A DNA stretch of 64,000 nt from the NCBI GenBank assembly GCA_963590855.1, contig CAVAQT010000003.1:1-64000 (forward strand), read 5' to 3'. Shown here in pieces: positions 9,566 to 17,563 of the stretch (position 1 is its first letter; the number at the start of each line of letters is the position of its first letter). The position numbers and the translations under genes are program-made. The notes beneath the pieces are model-generated. The model had not been told where the DNA came from. It saw nothing but the letters and a program-made list of their open reading frames with translations, and ran no database searches. This stretch comes from Ruminococcus_C sp963590855. GTDB taxonomy: Bacteria > Bacillota > Clostridia > Oscillospirales > Ruminococcaceae.

Positions 9566-10000
9566 ATGGAAATCACACCGTATACCCGCATGGTATTTTA
9601 TCATGAAACAGACCGTATGGATATTGTCAACCATTCTAATTATATCCATATGGCAGAAGAGGCGCGAGTAGACTTTATGGACAAGATCGGGGTCGGCTAT
9701 AACCAGATGGAAGAACAAGGCCTCATGCTCCCCGTACTGGGTGTCACTTGCGAGTATAAGCACTCTCTGCACTTCGGTGAGCATCTTTCAGTATATTCCT
9801 ACATCACCAAATACAACGGTTTCAAGCTGGAACTGCGGTATGACATCATCTGTGCCGAGACCGGACAGCTCTGCGCCGTTGCCACTTCTTCTCACTGCTT
9901 TACCGACTGCAAGATCAAGCCCATGCGCATCCGGGACAAGTATCCGGAAATGCACGCTTTTTTCCAGAAAGCAATGGAAGTGACTTATCCGGAGCACTGA
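9566..10000 (+). CDS. Acyl-CoA thioesterase, 4-hydroxybenzoyl-CoA thioesterase (YbgC/FadM-like) fold
   Basis: The 144-residue protein is a single hot-dog domain that should hydrolyse acyl-CoA thioesters. The N-terminal pattern ETDRMDIVNHSNYIHMAEEAR is the 4HBT signature, although the usual catalytic Asp context (D-x-x-G-h-V) is varied to DRMDIVNHSNY. The ATG at 9566 follows AAAGGAG; upstream frame extension is not protein-like. It stands alone, followed by a strong terminator. The substrate is unknown. Confidence 0.85.
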   Translation: MEITPYTRMVFYHETDRMDIVNHSNYIHMAEEARVDFMDKIGVGYNQMEEQGLMLPVLGVTCEYKHSLHFGEHLSVYSYITKYNGFKLELRYDIICAETGQLCAVATSSHCFTDCKIKPMRIRDKYPEMHAFFQKAMEVTYPEH

Positions 10001-10018
10001 AATCGTATTTTACGCAAT

Positions 10019-10070
10019 AAAAGCAGCGACAGAAGCATTTCACACATGTTTCTGTCGCTGCTTTTTCTTT
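10019..10070. terminator. Bidirectional terminator
   Basis: The 14-base arms AAGCAGCGACAGAA and TTCTGTCGCTGCTT are flanked by A and T runs. The hairpin can end both the thioesterase transcript (plus) and the dac-like/amidase transcript (minus). Confidence 0.85.
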
Positions 10071-10120
10071 TATATGCACAGTACCATAGCGCTTTCCATT
10101 GGGGTATAATGAGGAAACTT

Positions 10121-10933
10121 TCAGGCAAAGTTCTCGTCCTTTGCCGCACCAAACGATTCGTACAACGCTGCATAGAACGGCAGCTTCACATCCCGACAAG
10201 TCGGAAAATCTCTGCGATACTGTTCAGTATCATTTTCTATGGTCACAAACGCAAGCTCCGGCGTACTGCCGCAGACACAGCGCAGGTTTCCCTCCGGGTC
10301 ACAGAGACAGCTCTGCCCATCAAAGTGATAGGTTTGCTGCTTTCCGACGCAGTTGACGCCTAACACATACACTTGATTTTCGATTGCCCGTGCCCGAAGC
10401 AGGAGCTGCCAATGTGCCGACCGCTGGTGCAGCCAGTTTGCCGGGACAACGATCAGACGGCTTTTCTGTGCTGCCGCCCGAAACAATTCCGGAAAACGCA
10501 GATCGTAGCAGATCAGGGTACTCACTGAAAAATCGTCCAATGCCGCATGAATGATCTCTTTTCCGCTGGAATAGAACTGATCCTCTCTGCCGTAGGAAAA
10601 CGGATGGATCTTCACATAATCCGAGAGCATCTCTCCGCTTTGATTTACAAGCAGATAGTGATTCTCGCCCTTTCCCTCTGGCGTTCGGGTGATCTTGCCG
10701 TAACCTACAGCAATTTGATGTACCTGCGCCAAACGCCGCATTTCAACGGAGATCTCCTCCGCATAAGATGCCATTTCATCCACATGCATGGAAAATCCGT
10801 TAAAGCTCATTTCCGGAAAGAAAATGCAGTCTGCTTTGGCTTCTGCCGCCTGTGCAATCCACGCTCCTGCTGTTTCCAGATTCCTTTCCGGTGCTTCCAG
10901 TATGATTTCAGTCTGTGCAATGGCGATCTTCAT
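10121..10933 (-). CDS. Carbon-nitrogen hydrolase (nitrilase superfamily), omega-amidase-like
   Basis: This cytoplasmic amidase has the nitrilase catalytic triad: Glu in FFPEMSFNGFS (about residue 41), Lys in DYVKIHPFS (about 110) and Cys in LICYDLRFPELFR (about 144). The 270-residue length fits omega-amidase or deaminated glutathione amidase relatives; the exact substrate cannot be assigned. It starts 13 bases after the D,D-carboxypeptidase-like gene and is probably cotranscribed with it. Confidence 0.88.
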   Translation of the reverse strand: MKIAIAQTEIILEAPERNLETAGAWIAQAAEAKADCIFFPEMSFNGFSMHVDEMASYAEEISVEMRRLAQVHQIAVGYGKITRTPEGKGENHYLLVNQSGEMLSDYVKIHPFSYGREDQFYSSGKEIIHAALDDFSVSTLICYDLRFPELFRAAAQKSRLIVVPANWLHQRSAHWQLLLRARAIENQVYVLGVNCVGKQQTYHFDGQSCLCDPEGNLRCVCGSTPELAFVTIENDTEQYRRDFPTCRDVKLPFYAALYESFGAAKDENFA

Positions 10934-10946
10934 ATGCGGTTCCCTC

Positions 10947-12473
10947 CTACTTTCGATTTGCCCCGGTCAGTTCTTTTTCCTTTTCTTTTTCAGGTTCAGC
11001 ATCCTTCCGCGGCTGTTCCGGGCCGTGATAGAATACGGTATCGCTGCGTTTCCAGTTCTGCCGTGGTCTGTCGTGATATTCTGTCGCATGGGGCACCAGG
11101 TGAATGGGGTCTTCCGGCGTGACATTTTTCTTTGCCCGATATGCGGCATAAATGCACAGCGCAATATACAGACCGGAGAGCACGAACCCGGCAACGATCC
11201 CCACTGTAAACCACGGAGAATTTGGGAAATTTTCCAGCGCATAGGCATTGAATTTTGTAAAAGAACGATCGACATCCGAAACCGCCACCAAGGGCACTTC
11301 TGCGATCACTTCACCGGAAAACTTCAGTTCCATTGTTCCGAGCTGATCGCCTTTTTTCACCGGCGCCATAACATTTTCGTCCAGATGGATCACCTTTTGA
11401 ATTGCTGTGGTATCCACGTCCTTGCACCACAGCAAAATGCAGTCCTCTTTCGGATGCACCAGCACATAGGAGTTCCCATCCGAATTCATGACTTCCACTT
11501 CCGCGGTCTCTTCGTCATCCTCCAGCAGTGTGGTATAGGCAAAGGATTGAAACGCCCAGTTCAGCAGCGCTGTTGCATCTTCAATATGATAATACTGAAG
11601 CTTACCGTCGGAATCTTCAAAAGGCGCATTCATCAAAATCACCAGATAGGTGTTTTCATCTCGAGTTGCCTCTGTGATGATGCTTCTGCCGGATTTGCTG
11701 AGGTTGCCGGTTTTAATGCCCTTTGCGCCCTGGTAATAATACTCACTGTCCTCTAATGTCATAGAGTTTGCCTGTGTCCAGTTCCAGGACGAAGCATCCG
11801 GATGGTTTGCCGGATTTGCTGTCGAAGGCGTAAAAGCAGTTGCCGTTGCGATCTCCTCAAAGCCGTCCAGGGAAAGTGCATAGTTGGTAATTGTCAGCAT
11901 ATCCCGTGCAGTTGTCTGCTGTCTGGCATCATACAACCCGGTAGGGTTCGCAAAAGTTGTTGCGGTGCAGCCGATCTCCGCAGCTGTATCATTCATTTTA
12001 GTGACAAAATCATCTGTACTGCCGTCACCGAAATGATCTGCCAGAATTACTGCCGCTTCGCAGGAGGATGTCAGCATCATCGCATAGAGATATTCCCGGA
12101 CTGTCAGCGTATCTCCATTTTCGATATTGGCATATCGCAGATCATCCGGTTCATCGTAATTGTACAGCGGTCTGTACAGTTCATCACTGGCGGTGATCGT
12201 TGTGCCGTCCAGATCACTGCAATTTTCCAGCACTACAATGGCTGTCATGATCTGTGCCAGATGTCCCGGCATCTGTGCCTGGTCTGCATTTTTTTCATAG
12301 AGGATCTGCTCAGTATCCTCATTGTATAAGATCGCCGCCTGACTGCGAATGGTCGCATCCGGTGTAAAGGTATATGCCTGTACAGAAAACAGGCTTCCGC
12401 ACAGAACAACTGCCGTAACTGCACAGGTCACAGCGGCAGCGCAAAATCGTTTTATGAAATGGAACAGGTGCAT
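10947..12473 (-). CDS. D-alanyl-D-alanine carboxypeptidase-like protein lacking the catalytic Ser and Lys
   Basis: By family this is a PBP5/DacF-type peptidase S11. It has a signal segment (about residues 8-33), the peptidase domain, a PBP5 C-terminal beta domain, a membrane anchor (about 421-445) and a charged cytoplasmic tail. The active site is degenerate. The SxxK position, normally within P-A-S-L-T-K-I-M-T, reads PGHLAQIMT, so Ser becomes His71 and Lys becomes Gln74. The SxN motif reads S-S-C (136-138), while K254-T-G remains. It should therefore lack carboxypeptidase activity and may act as a binding or scaffold protein. The ATG at 12473 follows GGGAGGAA; the upstream frame extension is not signal-like. 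Confidence 0.85.
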   Translation of the reverse strand: MHLFHFIKRFCAAAVTCAVTAVVLCGSLFSVQAYTFTPDATIRSQAAILYNEDTEQILYEKNADQAQMPGHLAQIMTAIVVLENCSDLDGTTITASDELYRPLYNYDEPDDLRYANIENGDTLTVREYLYAMMLTSSCEAAVILADHFGDGSTDDFVTKMNDTAAEIGCTATTFANPTGLYDARQQTTARDMLTITNYALSLDGFEEIATATAFTPSTANPANHPDASSWNWTQANSMTLEDSEYYYQGAKGIKTGNLSKSGRSIITEATRDENTYLVILMNAPFEDSDGKLQYYHIEDATALLNWAFQSFAYTTLLEDDEETAEVEVMNSDGNSYVLVHPKEDCILLWCKDVDTTAIQKVIHLDENVMAPVKKGDQLGTMELKFSGEVIAEVPLVAVSDVDRSFTKFNAYALENFPNSPWFTVGIVAGFVLSGLYIALCIYAAYRAKKNVTPEDPIHLVPHATEYHDRPRQNWKRSDTVFYHGPEQPRKDAEPEKEKEKELTGANRK

Positions 12474-12724
12474 AAGATGCGTTCCTCCCGAAAATTCTTT
12501 ATTCGTGAAAGTTTTCAAACTCCACATTCTTATTATAACAAAAAAAATTCGATTGGAAAAGACTTTTTTCAAATTTTTATTTACCTTTCACTGAAAATAT
12601 GATAAAATAATATAAGGCGCAGGAAAACCGCAGAAAAATAAGCGGTAAAAGCGATTCACTGAGACAATTTTTATAAGTCTGTTCCATATCTTAGCGCAAA
12701 TCAGACTTTGAGGAGGTTTCCCTT

Positions 12725-13435
12725 TTGGTATATATCACAGGCGACATGCACGGAGATCTGTCGCGTTTCAAAAATCCGATCTTCAAAAAAATGAAAGCCG
12801 GCGACGTACTGATTGTGTGCGGCGATTTTGGCTTTATCTGGGACGGTTCCCGGCAGGAAAAACAGGTTCTGAAAAAGCTGCGGGAAATGCCTTTTACCAT
12901 TGCATTTGTAGACGGCTGTCACGAAAACTTTGACATTCTGGAGCAGGACTTCCGCGTCGTCAAGTGGCGCGGCGGCAGGGCACATCTGATTGCACCGAAC
13001 ATTTTTCACATGATGCGCGGCGAGATCTTCACCATAGATGACCGCACCTACTTTGCTTTTGGCGGCGGTCACAGCCAGGACTTTGAATTTCGTCAGGGAC
13101 GCAACTGGTGGCAGCGGGAGCAGCCCACACATGCTGAGATCCGCCGCGCCATCCACAACCTGAACGAACACAACGCCCAGGTAGACTACATCATTACCCA
13201 TGAACCGCCGGCTTCCCTGAAAGACTGTCTGGGCGTGGATGTTCAGCAGCGCCTGGAGATCCACACCTTCTTTGAGGACATTATCAAGCAGTGTCAGTAC
13301 CGGAAATGGTTCTTCGGCAAGTGCCACATGGATCGCTTTATTCCCATGAAATTCTATGCCATGTTTGAGGATGTGCTGCCGGTAGAATCAGAAAGCCGCA
13401 GACGCAGCCGAAAGCAAATCGCTCCGGAAGAATAA
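12725..13435 (+). CDS. Metallophosphoesterase, calcineurin-like
   Basis: The 236-residue cytoplasmic phosphoesterase binds two metals. Motifs in order are GDMHGD near residue 6, CGDFGF near 32, GCHENFD near 63 (GNHE variant), HEP near 159 and a degenerate last motif, GKCHMD near 198. Start is a TTG at 12725 behind GAGGAGG at 12710-12716; no better start exists and GDMHG must be near the N-terminus. The substrate is unknown; relatives act on nucleotides or phosphoproteins. Confidence 0.85.
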   Translation: MVYITGDMHGDLSRFKNPIFKKMKAGDVLIVCGDFGFIWDGSRQEKQVLKKLREMPFTIAFVDGCHENFDILEQDFRVVKWRGGRAHLIAPNIFHMMRGEIFTIDDRTYFAFGGGHSQDFEFRQGRNWWQREQPTHAEIRRAIHNLNEHNAQVDYIITHEPPASLKDCLGVDVQQRLEIHTFFEDIIKQCQYRKWFFGKCHMDRFIPMKFYAMFEDVLPVESESRRRSRKQIAPEE

Positions 13436-13446
13436 AAACATACCAA

Positions 13447-13494
13447 AAAAACAGCCCGATGATCTCAAAACAAGAGATCATCGGGCTGTTTTAC
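13447..13494. terminator. Bidirectional terminator between convergent genes
   Basis: The 17-base perfect arms AACAGCCCGATGATCTC and GAGATCATCGGGCTGTT are separated by seven bases. It ends the metallophosphoesterase gene and the convergent CmpB-like gene. Confidence 0.9.
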
Positions 13495-13502
13495 TTGAGC
13501 GC

Positions 13503-14273
13503 CTATTTGGATTTTTTCTCTCTGGCTTTTTTCGAGGGCAGCCGAATCCATTTCCCCTGCGACTTTTCCCGTGAAAAATGCTGCTTCACATACTGATCCA
13601 GCATTTCCCGTACCGGCACACCGCCGTGCATGGGGAAAAAGAAGCGGCGTACATTTTTCTTTTGCAGGGCATCGTGAATGTCCTCCCGCAATTCTTCCAC
13701 CCGAACGACAATGTTGGTTTCCTTTGCAAATTCCCGAATCTTTACCATCAAGTGCGTGGAATATCCCACATCGATGAGGAAAATGCCATAGAAGAAGCCG
13801 ATACAGAACGAGAACGCCAGATTTTCCGCGAGCCAGTGCAGCGCAGACAAAATATGCGGATGGATCAGGAAATAGTATACCGCACTCAGCACCAGCCAAA
13901 AGAACGTAAACAGCGGACAAATAATGCCTTGGATATTGCCCCAACGGTCGGAGTAATCCCACAGCTTGATCTTCATTCCGCGAATAAAAATCAGTCCTGC
14001 CACATATTCCAATGCTGTGATCGCCAGCGCCATGACGATAAAGAGCAGGAGCTTTTTCAGCCACGGACTATCGCCCGGCATGATCGGCTCCAGCATTGCC
14101 AACAAATACAGCACGCAAAGACTGGAACCATACAGCGGCAGATACGGGCCAACCAAAAAGCCAGGATTCACCCAGTGATGCGCCGAAAAAAAGCGCCGGA
14201 ATACCACTTCTAATCCCCAGCCCAGCACACTGCCGATACAAAACAGAAATGCCAGTGTCAAAAATAAATTCAT
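13503..14273 (-). CDS. Putative ABC-transporter type IV (CmpB-like) membrane protein
   Basis: The 256-residue integral membrane protein has about five hydrophobic segments in its first 180 residues. It starts with a helix containing GSVLGWGLEVVFRR and continues with NPGFLVGPYLPLYG, the typical pattern of the PF06541 family. The last 70 residues are cytoplasmic and basic. The family is annotated as a putative transporter on weak grounds, so the function is open. GGAGG lies just before the ATG. It follows the GntR-type regulator gene by 61 bases and may be its target. Confidence 0.75.
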   Translation of the reverse strand: MNLFLTLAFLFCIGSVLGWGLEVVFRRFFSAHHWVNPGFLVGPYLPLYGSSLCVLYLLAMLEPIMPGDSPWLKKLLLFIVMALAITALEYVAGLIFIRGMKIKLWDYSDRWGNIQGIICPLFTFFWLVLSAVYYFLIHPHILSALHWLAENLAFSFCIGFFYGIFLIDVGYSTHLMVKIREFAKETNIVVRVEELREDIHDALQKKNVRRFFFPMHGGVPVREMLDQYVKQHFSREKSQGKWIRLPSKKAREKKSK

Positions 14274-14334
14274 GTTGTCCTCCGTTTCAAAACCTGTTTC
14301 ATATCTGAATCATGCGAAACAGATCCTCAGACGA

Positions 14335-15042
14335 TCAGGCAATGTGCGCCCCCAGATCGTAAAACGATTGATCCGCCAATGCCTGTTCAATGATGTCATA
14401 ATGTTCCCGAACAGCATCCATCCCCATTTTCAGATCGCCAATGGTAAAGCTTTTGTAAAAGCGTTCGTGGATCCGCGCCTGCACCTTTCGCAGTTCTTCT
14501 GTGCCATCCGAGAGGATCAGATTGATCTGCGCCGAACAGATCCCCCAGATCCCCTGGGTCACACATTCCATAAGACGGTTTCCGGAAGCGTGGATGAGCC
14601 AGCGGTGCATCTCCTCATCCGCCCGGATACTATCCAGCGCATTGCCATACCGAAACTCATCCAACAGATTTTTCAACTCGTCCAGATCCAGGTGATCCCG
14701 CCGCGCAAACGCCATAGGAAACGCACTGATCTCCATAGAGCGGCGCATCTGGCACACTTCATAAGGCGACACCTGCTGTAACAGGAAAAACAAGTGCATC
14801 AGCTCCCGCATACTGTCCTTCATATCCCCGGCAAGTCTTTTTTTGCCGTCCTTTTCGGTGTTGATGATCCCTGCCATTTCCAGACTTTGCAGAATCTGGC
14901 GCACCTCACGCCGACTGATCGAAAGTGATTTTGCCAGTTCCTGTTCCTCCGGCAGCAGTCCTCCGGCACGAAGCACACCGTCCTGAAGCTGCTTTCGCAG
15001 TTCCTCGATCAGACACAAATACTGATACTGTTGATTTTTCAT
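14335..15042 (-). CDS. GntR-family transcriptional regulator, FadR/FCD subclass
   Basis: The 235-residue DNA-binding regulator has an N-terminal winged helix (residues about 8-70), with LLPEEQELAKSLSISRREVR as recognition region. An all-helical FCD ligand domain (about 85-220) follows, with His and Asp residues that usually bind a metal and a carboxylate effector. The start follows TTAGGAG. Upstream, two short TTGT/ACAA palindromes lie in its own promoter region, so autoregulation is likely. Effector unknown. Confidence 0.85.
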   Translation of the reverse strand: MKNQQYQYLCLIEELRKQLQDGVLRAGGLLPEEQELAKSLSISRREVRQILQSLEMAGIINTEKDGKKRLAGDMKDSMRELMHLFFLLQQVSPYEVCQMRRSMEISAFPMAFARRDHLDLDELKNLLDEFRYGNALDSIRADEEMHRWLIHASGNRLMECVTQGIWGICSAQINLILSDGTEELRKVQARIHERFYKSFTIGDLKMGMDAVREHYDIIEQALADQSFYDLGAHIA

Positions 15043-15101
15043 TTTAAACCACTCCTAACACGGCTAAGCCGATCCATCATTCTTTTTATTATAGCAGATA
15101 G

Positions 15102-15155
15102 TTGTAACAATTTCCACTGTTTTTATTGTTGAATTGTAGACGGATTTGTGCACAA
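15102..15155. promoter_or_regulatory. Candidate GntR operator pair
   Basis: TTGTAACAA (15102-15110) and TTGTGCACAA (15146-15155) are short palindromes with centres about 44 bases apart. They lie between the gntR start and the aroK promoter. FadR-type regulators often bind such TnGT-ACnA sites. This is inference from position. Confidence 0.4.
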
Positions 15156-15208
15156 TTTCAGTACAATACGGCAAGCTGCATTTTTTCGTGCTTCCAACAG
15201 GATTTTTC

Positions 15209-15237
15209 TTGCATTTTCTGCCGAAATATGATACAAT
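15209..15237 (+). promoter_or_regulatory. Promoter of shikimate kinase gene
   Basis: TTGCAT and TACAAT are separated by 17 bases, about 100 bases before the aroK start. Confidence 0.65.
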
Positions 15238-15340
15238 AAAAAAGTAATTTTCCGAAAAAGAATGCAACAGCGTCCCCGGCTTCGTGCCTGTGGGACAGGC
15301 GCTGCGGAATAGATCTTCAAAGAAAAGGAGCACCGAAACA

Positions 15341-15865
15341 ATGCATAATATCACACTGATCGGAATGCCCGGTTCCGGAAAAACCACACTGGGCAAAACC
15401 CTGGCGGAAGGGCTCGGTTATCACTTTATTGATACAGATGACGTAATCATGGAGACCTATCACAAAGTATTGATGGAACTGATTGACGAGCACGGTGCAG
15501 ACGGATTCATCGCACTGGAAGGAAAGATCCTGCAATCTATCCACACCAACCGGGCGGTTATTTCCACCGGCGGCAGCGCTATTTACAGCGGTGATGCCAT
15601 GCAGTATCTGAAATCCACTGGCATTGTTGTCTATCTCCACCACCAATTAGATGTCCTGGCGCAGCGGGTAGGCAATCTGGTAACTCGCGGTGTGGTTTGC
15701 CGCAGCGGCTGCAACACCTTAGAAGATCTCTACCAGGAGCGCTGCCCTTTGTATGAGAAATATGCAGATCTGACAGTTGATTTCACCGGCTGTACTGTAG
15801 AGCAATGCCACGAAAAGCTGCTGGAAACGGTAAAGGCCTATTTAGGGACACATCCCGATTGTTAA
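15341..15865 (+). CDS. aroK: Shikimate kinase
   Basis: The enzyme phosphorylates shikimate with ATP in the chorismate pathway. The 174-residue protein shows the Walker A motif GMPGSGKTT near residue 7, the FIDTDD substrate-binding segment near 30 and the Walker B-like VISTGGSA near 70. A lid region with VTRGVVCRSG and the R/Y-rich YQERCPLYEKYAD close it. The lid usually carries R-P-L; here it reads TRGVV, a mild variation. The ATG at 15341 follows AAAGGAG. Transcribed alone and followed by a terminator. Confidence 0.88.
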   Translation: MHNITLIGMPGSGKTTLGKTLAEGLGYHFIDTDDVIMETYHKVLMELIDEHGADGFIALEGKILQSIHTNRAVISTGGSAIYSGDAMQYLKSTGIVVYLHHQLDVLAQRVGNLVTRGVVCRSGCNTLEDLYQERCPLYEKYADLTVDFTGCTVEQCHEKLLETVKAYLGTHPDC

Positions 15866-15886
15866 AAATCACAACATACACCTTGC

Positions 15887-15925
15887 AAAAAGGCGAAGCA
15901 CAAAGGTCGTGCTTCGCCTTTTTGT
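15887..15925 (+). terminator. Terminator after aroK
   Basis: AAAGGCGAAGCAC, a seven-base loop and GTGCTTCGCCTTT are followed by T residues. Confidence 0.85.
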
Positions 15926-15957
15926 TTTATCTTTGCAGGATACGTGAAAACAGATTC

Positions 15958-16134
15958 TTACACAAACTGATTGCGCTCTGGCTTATAAACGAAACCAACG
16001 GTCTCCAGTTTCGCTTTGATCTCTGCCTCATCCAAACACATGGACTTGCAGAGCTCTTCCAGTGAGGGGTAGTTGTCCCGGAGCTGGGTATTCAGGTAAC
16101 TCATCAGCATGATCGGGTCGTTTGGAATATTCAC
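15958..16134 (-). CDS. DUF4250 family small protein
   Basis: The 58-residue protein starts with GTG at 16134 behind a strong GGGAGGTGAA site; the start overlaps the sirC-cbiK stop as GTGA. The sequence begins VNIPNDPIMLMSYLNTQLRD and ends with a GFVYKPERNQF segment, the pattern of the clostridial DUF4250 family. It looks like a small helical fold and has no known function. It is the last gene of the riboswitch-controlled operon, although that may be chance rather than a link to cobalamin. Confidence 0.85.
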   Translation of the reverse strand: MNIPNDPIMLMSYLNTQLRDNYPSLEELCKSMCLDEAEIKAKLETVGFVYKPERNQFV

Positions 16135-17561
16135 GCAAATTCACCTCCCTCCGGTGACTGCCGGAGCATATGACGAACATGCTCCACATACAGCGCCTGT
16201 ACCGCAGGATAAGCTCCAAGTCCCTGAAGCTGCGGTGTCACAGTATAACCATGCCGCTCCAGAACCGACTTCCAGGAATCCGGCTCATCGCCTGCCATAT
16301 CGTTTTGCGCGTGATCGCCTGCCACCAGCATCATGGGAACCAATACGACTTCCTGATACGAGTGTTCTTTCAGCAGTTCCAGTAATGTTTCCAATGTGGG
16401 ATAGCCTTCTACAGTTCCCACAAACACGTTATCAAAACCGCATCGCTTGAGCCAATAGTCAAATGCCGGATACGCCTGATTGATAATATGCGATGTGCCG
16501 TGGCCCATGAGCAGATATGCTTTTTGGGTGCTGTGCCGGATCACATCGTCTTTCTCCATGGCACGAATCAAAGCCGGATAGTCCTCGGTTTCCGTCAGGA
16601 GCGGTCTGCCGATGCGCATCACTGCAAATGCGCCGGCATAGGTTGCCGCGGCTGCACAAAGGCGATCGTACTCCTCGCCGGGAATCACATGCGTCGGTTG
16701 GATCATCACATGTGTATACCCCTGCTGTTTCAGCTTTTCCAGTGCCTCCCAGACATTGTCTACCAAAACGCCCTGACTGCGCATCTTCCGGATAATCATT
16801 CCACTGGTAAATGCGCGGAATATCGCCGCGGTCGGAAATGCTGTCTGCACCGCCTGTTCCACTGCACCAATGGTTTGCTCCCGGGTATCTGCATAGCTTG
16901 TACCAAAGCTTACCACAAGAATTGCCGTTTTCTTCTGCGTTGTTGTTCCGTCTGCCAGGCTGGACGCATAAGCCAGATATGCGCCCTTTCCCTCTTTCCG
17001 GTACAAGTCCAATGCCTTTGTTTCAGTCAGCATCCGCAGCAGCTGCATCCGCCGGATACCGTCCGGAATCGTCTCGCGCCACGTCCGCCGCAGAGCACCA
17101 AGGTAGGTACAGATCTCACTGTACTCCGCCAGACGCGGCTCCATTTCCCGGCAAATCGCCCCGGCAAGCGCCGGCGCATCGCCCTCTGTCGTCACAGCAA
17201 GGGTCACATCGCCATGTCTGCGGTGCGCCGGCACAGCGAAGTCCGGCGTACATTCCGCATTTGCAGTTGCCGAGGACACCAGTTTTCCGGCTGCCTGAGC
17301 ATCCCGGACAATGCGGTCATTTTCCGCCGGATCATCCGTCGCCGCAAATACCAGTAAGTTGTCTCCCAACAGTTCCGGTGCATATGCCTGCTCCAGATAG
17401 GTCAGATGTGCATGCTTCCAGCACTCCGGCATCGGCTCCGGCGCTGCCGCCGTGATTTCTGCTCCTGCTTCCAGCAAGCCCCAGATACGCCGTTGCGCCA
17501 CCTTTCCTGCACCAAACACGATGCATTTTTTCCCTTGCAAATTCAATGATATCGGATACAT
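16131..17561 (-). CDS. sirC-cbiK: Fused precorrin-2 dehydrogenase (SirC) and sirohydrochlorin cobaltochelatase (CbiK)
   Basis: The 476-residue fusion catalyses two consecutive steps: oxidation of precorrin-2 to sirohydrochlorin, then insertion of Co2+. The N-terminal 200 residues are a Met8p/CysG-like NAD domain (GKKCIVFGAGKVAQRRI at 10-26). The C-terminal part starts near 210 with KTAILVVSFGTSY, the CbiK hallmark. It contains PTHVIPGEEYD and LLMGHGTSH, whose His is the expected metal and catalytic residue. Cobalt enters early, as in the anaerobic pathway. It ends operon 2 and follows cobA-hemD with two bases between, so substrate should pass directly from one fusion to the next. Confidence 0.92.
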   Translation of the reverse strand: MYPISLNLQGKKCIVFGAGKVAQRRIWGLLEAGAEITAAAPEPMPECWKHAHLTYLEQAYAPELLGDNLLVFAATDDPAENDRIVRDAQAAGKLVSSATANAECTPDFAVPAHRRHGDVTLAVTTEGDAPALAGAICREMEPRLAEYSEICTYLGALRRTWRETIPDGIRRMQLLRMLTETKALDLYRKEGKGAYLAYASSLADGTTTQKKTAILVVSFGTSYADTREQTIGAVEQAVQTAFPTAAIFRAFTSGMIIRKMRSQGVLVDNVWEALEKLKQQGYTHVMIQPTHVIPGEEYDRLCAAAATYAGAFAVMRIGRPLLTETEDYPALIRAMEKDDVIRHSTQKAYLLMGHGTSHIINQAYPAFDYWLKRCGFDNVFVGTVEGYPTLETLLELLKEHSYQEVVLVPMMLVAGDHAQNDMAGDEPDSWKSVLERHGYTVTPQLQGLGAYPAVQALYVEHVRHMLRQSPEGGEFA

Positions 17562-17563
17562 AC

